Notes: a model not told the origin generated them from the sequence alone. A stretch of DNA of 46,364 nucleotides from an uncultured Lentisphaerota bacterium (GCA_903894975.1 CAITSE010000191.1:1-46364), one strand, 5' to 3'; positions 33,301 to 40,448 are shown, counted from the stretch's first letter. Numbers and translations are program-made.

Positions 33301-36232
33301 CATCCGCAAGGTCACCCCAGACGGCGCCGTCTCCATCCTTGCCGGCAGCCCGGACGGGACGTGGGGCAGCGACAACGGCGACGGCGCCGCCGCCAGGTTC
33401 TATCATCCCGATGGCATCGTCATCAGCCCCGACGGCAACCTCTATGTCGCCGACTCCGGCAACAGCACCATCCGCAAGATTACCCTGGACGGCGCCGTCT
33501 CCACCCTCGCCGGCAGCCCCGACGAAACCGGCAGCACCGATGATACCGGCGCCGCCGCCAGGTTCAACCATCCCGACGGGATCGCGGTCGACGCCGCCGG
33601 CAACCTCTATATCGCCGACTCCGACAACAGCACCCTCCGCAAGATCACCACGGACGGCGCCGTCTCCACCCTCGCCGGCATCCCCGGCGTCCCCGGCAGT
33701 GCCGATGGCGCCGGCAACTCCGCCAGGTTCAGCCATCCCGACGCCGTCGCGATTGACGGCAACGGCAATCTCTATGTCGCGGATTCCGGCAACCACACCA
33801 TCCGCAAGGTCACCCCGGCCGGCGAGGTCATCACCATCGGCGGCGCTCCCGAGGTCTCCGGCAGCGCCGATGGCGCCAGCAGCTCCGCCAGGTTCAACAG
33901 CCCCACGGGCATCACGGTAGACACGGCGGGCAATATCTATGTCGCGGATTCCGGCAACCATACCATCCGCATGACCGCCCCCATCCCGCCGACCATCACC
34001 ACCGCGCCCATCCTGGTCGACGGCATCGTCAATCGCGCCTACAGCCAGCCCCTGGCCGCCACGGGCGGAGCCATGCCCTATGCGTGGTCCCTCGTCGCCG
34101 GAACCCTCCCCTCCGGCCTCAGCCTGACCGGCAGCAGCGGCATCCTCACCGGCACCCCGGTCGCCACCGGCGCCGCCAGCTTCACCGCCCGGGTGACCGA
34201 TGCCAACGCCAAGACCAGCACCCAGGCCTTTGCCCTCGCGGTGGTCGAGGCCACTCCGCTGACCATCCTCACCGCCAACCTGCTGCCCGCAGGCTTTGCC
34301 GGTCTGGCCTACAGCAATACCCTGACCGTCTCCGGCGGCGTAACCCCCTACACCTGGTCTGTGGCCGCGGGCAGCAGCCTGCCCGCCGGCATCAGCCTCT
34401 CCGCCGCCGGCATCCTCACTGGCACCCCGACCGTCGCCAACACCACCAGCATCATCGTCCAGGTCACCGACGCCGAGGCCACGACATTCACCCTGCCCGT
34501 GACCTTCATGGCCGTAGAAAGCCGGACCTGGGCCACCCTCGCCGGCACCCCGGGCGCAACCGGCGCCACCGACGGCATCGGCGCCGCCGCCAGGTTCTAC
34601 AATCCCTGCGGCATGACTGTGGACGCCGACGGCAACCTCTACGTCGCTGACAGCAGCAACCACACCATCCGCATGGTCATGCCGGCCGGCATCGCCTACA
34701 CCATAGCCGGCAGCCCGGGCCTCTCCGGCAGCGACGATGGCATCGGCGCCGCGGCCAGGTTCTCTTTGCCCTACGGCATAGCCGTCGACGCCGCCAGCAA
34801 AACGCTCTATGTCGCCGACACCGGCAACAGCACCATCCGCAAGATCACCGCGGACGGCGCCATCACCACCCTCGCCGGCAGCCCCGGCGAAACCGGCAGT
34901 GCGGACGGCGCCGGCGCCGACGCCAGGTTCCGCCTGCCCTACAGCGTGACGGTTGATGGCAAAGGAACCCTTTATGTGGCAGACACCTACAATCATACCA
35001 TCCGGAAAGTCTCCGCAGATGGAACCGTCTCCACCTTCGCCGGCAGCCCGGGCCTCTCCGGCAACGACGATGGCACCGGCGACAACGCCAGGTTCAACAC
35101 CCCCAACGGCGTGGCCGTGGATGCGGACGGCACTCTTTACGTCGCCGACTCGGGCAACCATGCCATCCGCATGATCACGGCGGACGGAACCGTCACCACC
35201 CTCGCCGGCAGCGCCCAGGGCATCCCCGGCAGCGCCGACGGCGCCCTGGCCGATGCCAGGTTTAATGGCCCCACAGGCATCGCGATTGACCGCAGCAACG
35301 GCAATCTCTATGTCGCCGACAACTCGAACCACACCATCCGCCTGATCTCCCCCGCCGGCATGGTCGTCACCATCGGCGGCACGCCAGGAGTCGACGGCAG
35401 CGCCGACGGCGCAAATCGCAACGCCAAGTTCAACCTACCCTATGGCTTGGCCGTGAATGCCGACGGCAACCTCTATGTCGCCGACACCAACAACGGCACC
35501 ATCCGGACCACCGCCCCGCTGCAGTCCAGCCCGACCCTCGTCGCGGCCAGCCTGCCCACCGGCACCGCCAGCGTCGCCTACAGCCTGTGCCTGACCGCCA
35601 CCGGCGGCACCGCGCCGTATGCCTGGTTCATCGCCGCGGGCAGCCTCCCCGACGGCTTGAACTTGATCAAAGACAACGGCATCATCACCGGGACCCCCGT
35701 GGCCTCCGGCACCGCCAGCTTCACCGTTCGCGTCACCGGCGCCAACGCCCTGTCCTCCACCCAGGCCTTCAGCCTCGCCGTCAAGCCGGCGCCACCCGCC
35801 CCCGGAACCTATGCCGCGTGGATCGACGCTCATCCCGCCGTGGGCGGCAAGACCGCTTTTGACGACGACCCGGACGGCGACGGGATTCGTAACGGCATGG
35901 AGCGCTATCTCGGGGCCGATCCGAGCCAGGCGGCCGGAGCGCCGGCGTTGGCCCAGATCGCAGGCACACCACTCGAAATGACCTTCCGCCACTCCCGCGG
36001 CCATGACCTGGCGACGGATGTCACCGTCAGCTATGAATGGTCCCCCGACCTGACGCATTGGTACGCGGCAGGCGCCACCGGCAACGGGGTGACCGTAACG
36101 ATTAAGAACAAGGTGGTCATCGCTCGCGCGGCGCCGCTGAATGACGAGATCGAGGTCACTGCCTCCGTCACCGGCGGCAGCACGGCCAAACTCTTCGTCC
36201 GCCTCATGGTCACTCAGAACCCGCCGCCATAA
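26561..36232 (+). CDS. giant secreted protein, C-terminal part (Ig-like/NHL arrays and DPDGDGI tail)
   Basis: The product is 3223 aa if read from GTG 26561, which overlaps the preceding TGA. The frame homologous to the repeats already begins at 26537, so this is the continuation of the upstream gene, not a new protein: it starts mid-propeller and has no signal peptide. It contains the rest of propeller 3, Ig-like domains 28-44 and propellers 4-7. The C-terminal segment has a calcium-loop-like DDDPDGDGIRNGMERYLGAD (ORF residues ~3106-3125), then a ~105-aa beta domain (TFRHSRGHDLATDV, WSPDLTHWYAAG) that recurs as fragments at 1831-2150 and 38132-38212. There is no PEP-CTERM or LPXTG-like anchor. 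Shadow ORFs on the other strand were ignored. Confidence 0.82.
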   Translation: MTTDTAGNVYVADSNNHTIRKVTPAGDVTTLAGTPGSYGQTNGTGTAARFYNPGGVAVDATGNVYVADSSNHAIRKVTPDGVVTTLAGTPGSSGRTDGAGTAARFYYPYGLAVDATGNVYVADSNNHPLRKVTPDGVVTTFAGSTSGLMGSTDAIGTAARFYYPYGLAVDAAGNLFVADSNNSTIRRISPAGVVTTIGGSPLITGTGTGAKDGVGGEARFYYPRGIAVDNTTQALYVVDSNNYRVSKGIPTSLPIITTTGLQTGMIASFYDQALTVTGGTPPYTWSVASGSLPAGLSLTGSGVITGVPTTFENANVTVQVIDSRNLPGAAAFSLSIVDPTAPPAITSTSLAVGVVGRAYSQPLTATGGVPPYTWVLASGSLPNGLSLGEDGVISGTPAAAGAATFTVQAKGANTLADAISIRLVILEASAVPFITSTSLMTGMISTGYSQTLAATGGALPYTWSIASGNLPSGLTFSSAGIITGTPVATGSTSFTVRVAGSDALASTQAFTLVISRTPPTISSSMLITGTISRAYSYPLFATGGMTPYTWSVAAGSSLPAGLSLSSSSGLVTGTPTAVGTTNVTIQVSGDNAVSTKNITITIAQNTPVFFGYDLPAATAGVPYNQILTATAGAPPYTWAVISGSLPAGFTLSRDGVLTGLSNVPGTSASFTIQVIGTDALSSSYPFTLATVENLYAWANLAGLPRTSGNLNGTGTAARFSYPNGGAVDSQGNLYVTDKSNHTIRKVTPAGVVTTLAGNPGLSGSTDGVGSTAKFYSPYGIAIDAADTLYVTDYGNHTIRKVTTPDGTVTTFAGSPAAIGYTDGAGSAARFYNPAGVAVDAAGTVYVADNGYSLIRKITPDGAVTTLAGLANVTGNTNGTGSAARFNHPTGVTVDAAGTVYVADYYSYNIRKITPSGTVSTFAGGGIPGNTDGTGSNARFFYPAGVAVDASGTVYVAENYSNTIRKITPAGVVTTIGGSPDISGASDGVGGAARFYYPYGIAVDSARQTLYAMDSQNNRISKGTLVFPPAISGLSLPTATANCAYSQALTATGGATPYAWSLAAGNLPDGLSLASDGVLSGAPAAGGIAGFTVRVTGANALTATAAFTLVVADPVSPPTITTIALTPCAMGLAYSQALAATGGTPPYAWALTAGSLPEGLSLDSHGLINGSPAATGTASFTVQVTGANGLSAAAAFTLAAVDTTTPPVITTTSLAAGNVGIAYSQPLAATGVAPCAWTLATGSLPASLSLNPVGIITGTPITTGTASFTVRVTGANAISSTRSFLLAVAPGAPTIATSILTTGTLSRTYTYNLTATGGTSPYSWSVAAGSLPAGLTLSGSGIISGTPVALGIASVTLRATGGNGLAATKTFTLPIAQNLPVFVTGTVAAGTVGVPYNQILTATSGALPYTWSVISGSLPAGLTLSGSGVITGIPTVAGPIANVTIMVTGRDTLAASRTFSLTIVEDTYAWANFAGLPRTIGSLNGTGTAARFYYPYGGAVDSAGNLYVADRSNHTIRKVTPDGAVSTLAGSPGSMGNTNGTGTAARFNYPSSVAVDAAGTLYVADASNHTIRKVTTPDGVVTTLAGSPGSFGSTDGAGNAARFYSPNGVAVDAAGTVYVADSSNYTIRKITPEGMVTTLAGSPGSMGSTNGAGNVARFFYPCSVAVDAAGTIYVADSSNYAIRKVTPEGAVTTLASGGFGNTAAFYYPRGVAVDGAGNVYVADTNSHAIRKITPAGAITTIGGSPGISGFSNGLGGEARFYSPNGLAVDRTGSTVYVFDSSNYRVSKGTPPAPPVVTTTSLASGTMNFAYGQPLAATGGATPYSWSLAEGSLPAGLSLTGSGILTGTPAATGTAAFSVRVTDANALSAKATLSLAVVEDPTAAPVITTTSLMTGASSFAYEQALTVNGGGSSKASWAVADGSLPEGLSLNENGVISGTPAATGKISFSVKVTGGNALSSTITFNLLIVAANTPPAITTATLPDGTLGSAYTQALAATGVMPYTWTMAAGSLPAGLSLSSAGLITGTPAAAIAAAFNVRVTGGNAVSSTQAFNLTIAAGAPAIATASLPTGTASQAYTVSLAATGGTPPYAWTVADGSLPAGLTLSGSGILTGTPVAAGTTGVVIQAAGADAQTITKTFYLTIVESYVWSTFVGSPGESGSTDATAAAARFFMPAGVTVDADGNLYVADTWNSTIRKVTADGAVSTLAGSPGETGNTNDTGSAARFYNPDSLAVDTEGNLYVADSDNHAIRKVTPDGAVSILAGSPDGTWGSDNGDGAAARFYHPDGIVISPDGNLYVADSGNSTIRKITLDGAVSTLAGSPDETGSTDDTGAAARFNHPDGIAVDAAGNLYIADSDNSTLRKITTDGAVSTLAGIPGVPGSADGAGNSARFSHPDAVAIDGNGNLYVADSGNHTIRKVTPAGEVITIGGAPEVSGSADGASSSARFNSPTGITVDTAGNIYVADSGNHTIRMTAPIPPTITTAPILVDGIVNRAYSQPLAATGGAMPYAWSLVAGTLPSGLSLTGSSGILTGTPVATGAASFTARVTDANAKTSTQAFALAVVEATPLTILTANLLPAGFAGLAYSNTLTVSGGVTPYTWSVAAGSSLPAGISLSAAGILTGTPTVANTTSIIVQVTDAEATTFTLPVTFMAVESRTWATLAGTPGATGATDGIGAAARFYNPCGMTVDADGNLYVADSSNHTIRMVMPAGIAYTIAGSPGLSGSDDGIGAAARFSLPYGIAVDAASKTLYVADTGNSTIRKITADGAITTLAGSPGETGSADGAGADARFRLPYSVTVDGKGTLYVADTYNHTIRKVSADGTVSTFAGSPGLSGNDDGTGDNARFNTPNGVAVDADGTLYVADSGNHAIRMITADGTVTTLAGSAQGIPGSADGALADARFNGPTGIAIDRSNGNLYVADNSNHTIRLISPAGMVVTIGGTPGVDGSADGANRNAKFNLPYGLAVNADGNLYVADTNNGTIRTTAPLQSSPTLVAASLPTGTASVAYSLCLTATGGTAPYAWFIAAGSLPDGLNLIKDNGIITGTPVASGTASFTVRVTGANALSSTQAFSLAVKPAPPAPGTYAAWIDAHPAVGGKTAFDDDPDGDGIRNGMERYLGADPSQAAGAPALAQIAGTPLEMTFRHSRGHDLATDVTVSYEWSPDLTHWYAAGATGNGVTVTIKNKVVIARAAPLNDEIEVTASVTGGSTAKLFVRLMVTQNPPP
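27320..29642 (+). repeat. block 4: 5 Ig-like domains then NHL propeller 4
   Basis: The Ig-like pair TGTISRAYSYPLFATGG / AATAGVPYNQILTATAG directly precedes the propeller, which starts near 28631 (LYAWANLAGLPR). Confidence 0.8.
29643..31935 (+). repeat. block 5: 5 Ig-like domains then NHL propeller 5
   Basis: The Ig-like pair TGTLSRTYTYNLTATGG / AAGTVGVPYNQILTATSG precedes the propeller, which starts near 30949 (TYAWANFAGLPR). It is the closest relative of block 4. Confidence 0.8.
31936..33986 (+). repeat. block 6: 4 Ig-like domains then NHL propeller 6
   Basis: The GVPYNQ-type domain is missing; the propeller (from ~32983, SYVWSTFVGSPGESG) follows a TASQAYTVSLAATGG domain. Blades here are richer in Asp (VTADGAVSTLAGSPGETG). 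Confidence 0.8.
33987..35529 (+). repeat. block 7: 2 Ig-like domains then NHL propeller 7
   Basis: This is the shortest block. The propeller starts near 34513 (RTWATLAGTPGATG). One further Ig-like domain (35530-35790) leads into the C-terminal tail. Confidence 0.8.
35909..36232 (+). repeat. tail cassette copy B (C-terminal domain of the giant protein)
   Basis: Reference copy of the tail, intact and in frame. It shares about 80% protein identity by eye with copy A (1831-2150). Similarity begins at CTCGGGGCCGATCCGAGCCA. Confidence 0.75.
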
Positions 36233-36273
36233 ACCAACGCCACGCAAGCTCCGGCAATTTCAAAACTCGTTGT

Positions 36274-36302
36274 TTGACAAAACTAGGATGATCGCCTATG
36301 CT
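36274..36302 (+). promoter_or_regulatory. sigma70-type promoter of the TIGR02597-like gene
   Basis: TTGACA (36274-36279) and TATGCT (36297-36302) are 17 bp apart. The predicted start of transcription is near 36309, which excludes an upstream in-frame ATG at 36298 as the translation start. Confidence 0.6.
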
Positions 36303-36369
36303 TATATTTAATTACAATTCGTTACGCCGCCGCCAGGCCGCCATAACCTACACATGGAACCTGAAACGT

Positions 36370-37398
36370 ATGACCATGAAAACTCCCCTTCCCATCCTCT
36401 TGATCTCATGGCTTTCACTGGCCGCCGCCCAGGCCGCGAACACCGATCCTGTGGGGGTGATGGCGGCCACTCTTGCGCCCTCGCCGAACGGAGTGGAGCG
36501 GGTATTCACGCCCGTGAGCTTCCCGCTTTCCCGGCCGGCGGTTTTCACCGGAACCGTCACCATGGTTTCCGGCAGCACCGTCCAATTGGGCGGCGCCGCC
36601 CTGGGCGACCTGCTTTCCGTGCCGCATCTGCTTCATGTCAAAAGCGCCACCACCGCCAAAGCCACGGGGCGCAGTTTCCTGATCACGGTGGCGACCGCCA
36701 CCTCGGTGGCGGTGGACACTCCCGGACTGACCTTGTCTTCACTTTTGGCAACGGGGGACAACGTCTCTATTTCCCCGGCCCACACCCTCGGCTCGGTCTT
36801 CGGAGCCGATGACGCCTCGGTCAAGCTGAAAAAAGGCGAAACCGCCATGGGTGCGGATGTTGTTTATTTCTGGTCCAACCAAGGGTGGTCAGCCTACTAT
36901 TACTACCCTGATTACGGCTGGATATTAGACACAGATCCGGACAACAACCTGCAAACCAATGCCGTCCTTTTTCCCGACGAGGGAGTGCTGGTCGGGCGGA
37001 TTTCACAGAATGTTCTGCCCGCAGATTATCTGGTCACGCTTGGCGCGGTGCCTGCAAACACCCAGACCGTAACAGTGGTCGCCCCGGGGTTAACTCTCCT
37101 TTCAAATCCGCTTCCCACGGCATGCACCATAGCTCAATTCGGCTTTATCGGAAGTCCGGGATGGACCACCGGGGAGACGGCCATGAGCGCCGACAATGTC
37201 TATCTCTGGGAAAACAACGGGTGGAAGACGTATTACTACTACCCCGACTATGGATGGATTCGCGATGACGATCCCGATAACAACTTGCAAGACGACCATC
37301 CAATTCCTTCTGGATCCGCTTTCCTGATACGTCGAAGAGGAGCTATGACGCCTGCGAATTCCTACATTCAGACCACGCTGAATTATTCCCTCAACTAA
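36370..37398 (+). CDS. TIGR02597-like secreted protein
   Basis: The product is 342 aa. The signal peptide MKTPLPILLISWLSLAAAQA precedes ANTDPVGVMAATL. A TDPVG start after the signal peptide and an overall beta-rich, Thr/Ser/Gly-rich body are the marks of the TIGR02597 family, which is common in Verrucomicrobia-related genomes and of unknown function. The C-terminal half contains a duplicated ~50-residue module: GETAMGADVVYFW...YYYYPDYGWILDTDPDNNLQ and GETAMSADNVYLW...YYYYPDYGWIRDDDPDNNLQ. ATG 36370 or 36376 is the start; neither has an obvious Shine-Dalgarno sequence. It is followed after 38 bp by a PEP-CTERM gene on the same strand, so the two are probably co-transcribed. Confidence 0.75.
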   Translation: MTMKTPLPILLISWLSLAAAQAANTDPVGVMAATLAPSPNGVERVFTPVSFPLSRPAVFTGTVTMVSGSTVQLGGAALGDLLSVPHLLHVKSATTAKATGRSFLITVATATSVAVDTPGLTLSSLLATGDNVSISPAHTLGSVFGADDASVKLKKGETAMGADVVYFWSNQGWSAYYYYPDYGWILDTDPDNNLQTNAVLFPDEGVLVGRISQNVLPADYLVTLGAVPANTQTVTVVAPGLTLLSNPLPTACTIAQFGFIGSPGWTTGETAMSADNVYLWENNGWKTYYYYPDYGWIRDDDPDNNLQDDHPIPSGSAFLIRRRGAMTPANSYIQTTLNYSLN

Positions 37399-37436
37399 AA
37401 CCGACCTGACCCAACCCAACAGAGAGTTCCCCTCCC

Positions 37437-38096
37437 ATGAACCTGAGAATTCTTTCCGTGACGTTTGTCATGGCAGCCGTCAGTTCGACGGCCATTTACG
37501 CCGACACCATTGGTTTGACGTGGAAATACAATCCCCCGACCGCACAGAGGATCTATCAGGCTGACGGGATAACGCCACTCTCCGGCGCCGGTACGGCCGC
37601 TAACGGGGACGGGTTTGCCTTGCAGTTGGGATACTACTCCATGAGCACCACAAGCAATCCCTTTAACGGCACATGGATTCCGGTTTTTGGTGAGAACACC
37701 TCAACCTCGCTCTTTTCCGTGGCGACGATGGGCGACAATACAGCAAAAACCGGAACCGACGTACGCTTCCTGTTCTCGGGCACGATTGACACCGCCATTC
37801 CCGGAACGATTGCGGGCCTCCCTGCTGCCGGAACAATCATGGCCATCAAGTATTACGATGCCAACCTGATTACAAACATGCTAGCTTACGGAGCCGCGTC
37901 CAACAGCAGTTGGCTGTGGATCTCTCCCTCGGCCATTCCCCCGCCGGGAGGGATGATGTTTAACATGAAAGATCCGGGTATGGTGTACGCCGGCGGCGTA
38001 AGCGTACCGATGGTCAACGTTCCCGAACCCGCGGCGGCCGCGCTCCTGCTCATGGGCGGCGGCGCCCTGTTGACGCTCCGGCGCCGGCGCGGCTAA
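37437..38096 (+). CDS. PEP-CTERM sorting domain protein
   Basis: The product is 219 aa. It has an N-terminal signal peptide (MNLRILSVTFVMAAVSSTAIYA) and ends in VPEPAAAALLLMGGGALLTLRRRRG-type sequence: the VPEP motif, a hydrophobic helix and an Arg cluster. That is the tripartite exosortase recognition signal, so the protein should be exported and processed by an exosortase encoded elsewhere. The body is beta-rich with no recognised catalytic motif. It lies 38 bp after the TIGR02597-like gene and is convergent with the ABC transporter gene. Confidence 0.85.
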   Translation: MNLRILSVTFVMAAVSSTAIYADTIGLTWKYNPPTAQRIYQADGITPLSGAGTAANGDGFALQLGYYSMSTTSNPFNGTWIPVFGENTSTSLFSVATMGDNTAKTGTDVRFLFSGTIDTAIPGTIAGLPAAGTIMAIKYYDANLITNMLAYGAASNSSWLWISPSAIPPPGGMMFNMKDPGMVYAGGVSVPMVNVPEPAAAALLLMGGGALLTLRRRRG

Positions 38097-38131
38097 CCGG
38101 GGCCCAAGGCGCCGCAGGGGTTGAAGCGCCC

Positions 38132-38212
38132 GTTCACGGCGGGTTCTGGATGACCTTGAGGCGGACGAAGAGTTTGGGCGGACTGCCGGCGGTCGCCGTG
38201 GCCGTGACATCC
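38132..38212 (-). pseudogene. tail cassette copy C (last ~25 codons only)
   Basis: About 80 bp nearly identical to 1829-1908, including the stop codon and a few bases beyond it; read on the minus strand it ends KLFVRLKVIQNPP-like then TGA. It is a fragment, just downstream of the ABC transporter stop. It resembles copy A more closely than the giant gene itself. Confidence 0.7.
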
Positions 38213-38247
38213 GTGGCAAGAGCCTCCGTTTCAACGGGAATCCGGCC

Positions 38248-40050
38248 TCAGCTCTGCAAGCGGTGCAGGCGACGAAACTCGCCGTCGCGGGCCAGCAGTT
38301 CTTCCGCCGGGCCGCATTCCACACAGCGGCCATCCTTGAGCACCACGATGCGCGTGGCGATGCGGATGGTGGAGAAGCGGTGGGCGACGATAAAGGTGGT
38401 GCGCCCCTTGACCATGCGGGCGATGGCTTCCTGCACCAACCGCTCCGAGGCGACGTCCAGCGCGGACGTGGCCTCGTCGAAAATGATGACCTGTGGATCG
38501 CGCAGCAGCGCCCGGGCAATGCTGATCCGCTGTTTCTGCCCGCCGGAGAGGCGGCCGCCGTGGGCGCCCAGGGGCGAATCCAACCCCTTGGGCAGGGCCT
38601 GGATGAACTCGGCGCAGTTGGCGATTTCCACGGCGCGCCAGATTTCCGCATCGGTGACGCCGGGCAGGCCGTAGGTGATGTTCTCGCGAATGGTGCCGTT
38701 GAAGAGCAGCGTGTTCTGGGGGACGACGGCCAGGTCGCGCCGGTACTGGCGCAGATCCAGAGTCTCCATGTCCCGCCCGTCCAGGAGCAGACGGCCGGAC
38801 TGGGGCCGGCGGAAACCGACGATCAGGCTCATAAGGGTGGACTTCCCGGAGCCCGAGCCGCCGACCACGGCGACGCATTCCCCCGCCTTCACCTCCAGGG
38901 AAAACTCCGCCACCGCGGGGCGCGGCGCGCCGGCGTAGGTGTAGGAAACGTTCTCGAAGGTGAAGCACCCGGCCACTGCCGCCACCGGCAGCTTGCCGGC
39001 GTTGCGCTCGATGTCCGGGCTCTCCAGCACTTCCCCGATGGAGCGGAGCGATTCCACACCTTTGCTGAGGATGGGGAAAACCCCGAGGATGGTGGAGACA
39101 GAGGTGACGATCATGGTGAAAAAGCTGTGGAAGAGCACCACGTCACCGACCGGCAGTTTGCCGGCGAAAACCGTCCACCCGCCGATCCGCACATCGCCGC
39201 GATAGGCCAGCCAGGCCAGGGTGAAAAGGAAAGACATCTGAAAAAGCTGGAAAGTGACCCAGAGCGCGGCGTTGAAGATGGCGCTGATGGTGTCCAGCCG
39301 CACTCCCGAACTGCGCACCGACTCGTACTGGCGGTCCATCCGCCGGATCTCCGCGTCCTCGATGCCGTGGGCCCGGGTCACCGGCAGCATCTCGATCATC
39401 TCGATAATGCGCGCCGACATGCGCTCCATGCTTTCCCGATACAAGCGGTTGACCCGTTCCAGCGAGCGGCGGAAGCGGCGGACCAGCACCACGCAGATCG
39501 GCACCATGATCACATAGCCCAGGGCGATCACCGGCCGCCGGTACAGGGTCACCCCCATGGCCACGGCCAGAAGAACGCCCCCGGAAAAAACACTGACCAC
39601 CAATTGGTTGTAGAACATCTGCACGGACTCGACGTCACGTAGGACCTTGGATTGCAGCCGGCCGCTCTCCGACCGGTCCAGAAAGGTCATGGAAAGGTGC
39701 TGAATCCGCCGGGTCAGGGCGCCGCGCAGGGTCGCCTCGGTGTTGCGCAGGATACGGCTCAGCAGATTCTGGAACGCCGTGTGGGTGTACACGTTCTGCA
39801 AGAGGAACCCGAACAGGATCAGGCCGTTCCAGAGCAATTCCTCGGGCGGGTGGTTGCCGGGATCCGTGATGATGTTGATGACGTTAGCCGTCACCACCGG
39901 CAGGATCCAGGTCGGCGACGCCTTGATAACGTGCAGAACCAGCATGCCCAGGAACCGCCGGCGGTCCTGTTCGACCAACTGTAAGACGCCGCGCATCATG
40001 CCGATGCGCCGGGAGGAATTCTCAAGCAGAGTTGTCGGTCGTGAGCCCAT
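38248..40050 (-). CDS. ABC transporter, fused permease and ATPase (exporter type)
   Basis: The product is 600 aa from ATG 40050 (an in-frame GTG at 40071 would add 7). Residues ~20-330 form a six-TM exporter-type membrane domain. The ATPase domain carries Walker A GGSGSGKST, Q-loop VVPQNTLLFNGTIRENI, signature LSGGQKQRISIARALL, Walker B VIIFDEATSALD and the H-loop AHR. This is the MsbA/multidrug half-transporter architecture, working as a homodimer or with a partner; no second half-transporter is nearby. The substrate is unknown. No good Shine-Dalgarno sequence or promoter was found before it. It stands alone on the minus strand, with a repeat-filled gap upstream. Confidence 0.9.
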   Translation of the reverse strand: MGSRPTTLLENSSRRIGMMRGVLQLVEQDRRRFLGMLVLHVIKASPTWILPVVTANVINIITDPGNHPPEELLWNGLILFGFLLQNVYTHTAFQNLLSRILRNTEATLRGALTRRIQHLSMTFLDRSESGRLQSKVLRDVESVQMFYNQLVVSVFSGGVLLAVAMGVTLYRRPVIALGYVIMVPICVVLVRRFRRSLERVNRLYRESMERMSARIIEMIEMLPVTRAHGIEDAEIRRMDRQYESVRSSGVRLDTISAIFNAALWVTFQLFQMSFLFTLAWLAYRGDVRIGGWTVFAGKLPVGDVVLFHSFFTMIVTSVSTILGVFPILSKGVESLRSIGEVLESPDIERNAGKLPVAAVAGCFTFENVSYTYAGAPRPAVAEFSLEVKAGECVAVVGGSGSGKSTLMSLIVGFRRPQSGRLLLDGRDMETLDLRQYRRDLAVVPQNTLLFNGTIRENITYGLPGVTDAEIWRAVEIANCAEFIQALPKGLDSPLGAHGGRLSGGQKQRISIARALLRDPQVIIFDEATSALDVASERLVQEAIARMVKGRTTFIVAHRFSTIRIATRIVVLKDGRCVECGPAEELLARDGEFRRLHRLQS

Positions 40051-40191
40051 GGGGGTGCCAAGCCGGGGCACGCGAACAGCGCCGTGCGGCCGGAATCCCT
40101 ATAGACTAATACCGCAACCTGCGTTCACCAGCGGACACGAACTGACGCCGACGTTCAATTTCGACAGATGCCGTCCGCCGCGGAAGCCCCG

Positions 40192-40216
40192 GCGGGCATG
40201 CACGTCAACTTAAGGA
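40192..40216. repeat. solitary end of the CATGCGCGTCAACTTAAG repeat family
   Basis: GGCATGCACGTCAACTTAAG matches the arms of the element at 9431-9625. No partner arm is visible nearby. Confidence 0.5.
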
Positions 40217-40247
40217 TTCGAGTCTCCTTGTACCGATGCGCAGCATC

Positions 40248-40401
40248 TTTGGAGTGCGGTGACTTGACACCGCTTTTCCTCGCCGGTGGAACCGGCATCC
40301 TGTTGCCATCTCCGCTGCTGTCAAGGCGTGGGAGTCGAATTACGCATGGGATGGCGGCTCCGCCGCCGGGGAAAGCGGCGTCAAGCCGCCGACACTCCAA
40401 A
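40248..40401. repeat. inverted-repeat element (TTTGGAGTGCGG family)
   Basis: Arms of 30 bp: 40248-40277 (begins TTTGGAGTGCGGTGACTTGA) and 40372-40401 (ends GCCGACACTCCAAA) pair with few mismatches. An inner GGCGGC-rich hairpin lies at 40351-40370. It has no ORF and looks like a small non-autonomous or structural repeat. It fills most of the gap between the LacI-type and ABC genes. Confidence 0.75.
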
Positions 40402-40425
40402 GCGGCGCGGCCGCCGCAGGAAATA

Positions 40426-40447
40426 CCCAGTTTGATTTTTAACTGGG
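40426..40447 (-). terminator. hairpin directly after the LacI-type gene
   Basis: The stem CCCAGTT/AACTGGG (7 bp) has an 8-nt loop, 2 nt beyond the stop codon. It is followed on the minus strand by TATTTCC. It is a plausible but not strong terminator. Confidence 0.4.
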
Positions 40448-40448
40448 A

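Noticed and set aside
16638-36000. CRISPR-like or satellite repeat array
   Set aside because: The periodic DNA is in-frame protein-domain repetition (about 265 bp for Ig, about 160 bp for blades) with degenerate third positions, not fixed repeats with spacers.
35800-36232. PEP-CTERM or other cell-surface sorting signal on the giant protein
   Set aside because: The end is a soluble beta domain (…VTQNPPP) with no hydrophobic helix or basic tail.
36298-36369. Translation start at ATG 36298 (24 extra residues)
   Set aside because: It lies inside the predicted -10 element and would bury the signal peptide behind a basic extension.
38263-39642. 459-aa plus-strand frame over the ABC transporter
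   Set aside because: The minus-strand frame carries all ABC motifs; the plus-strand product is His/Gln/Gly-rich noise.
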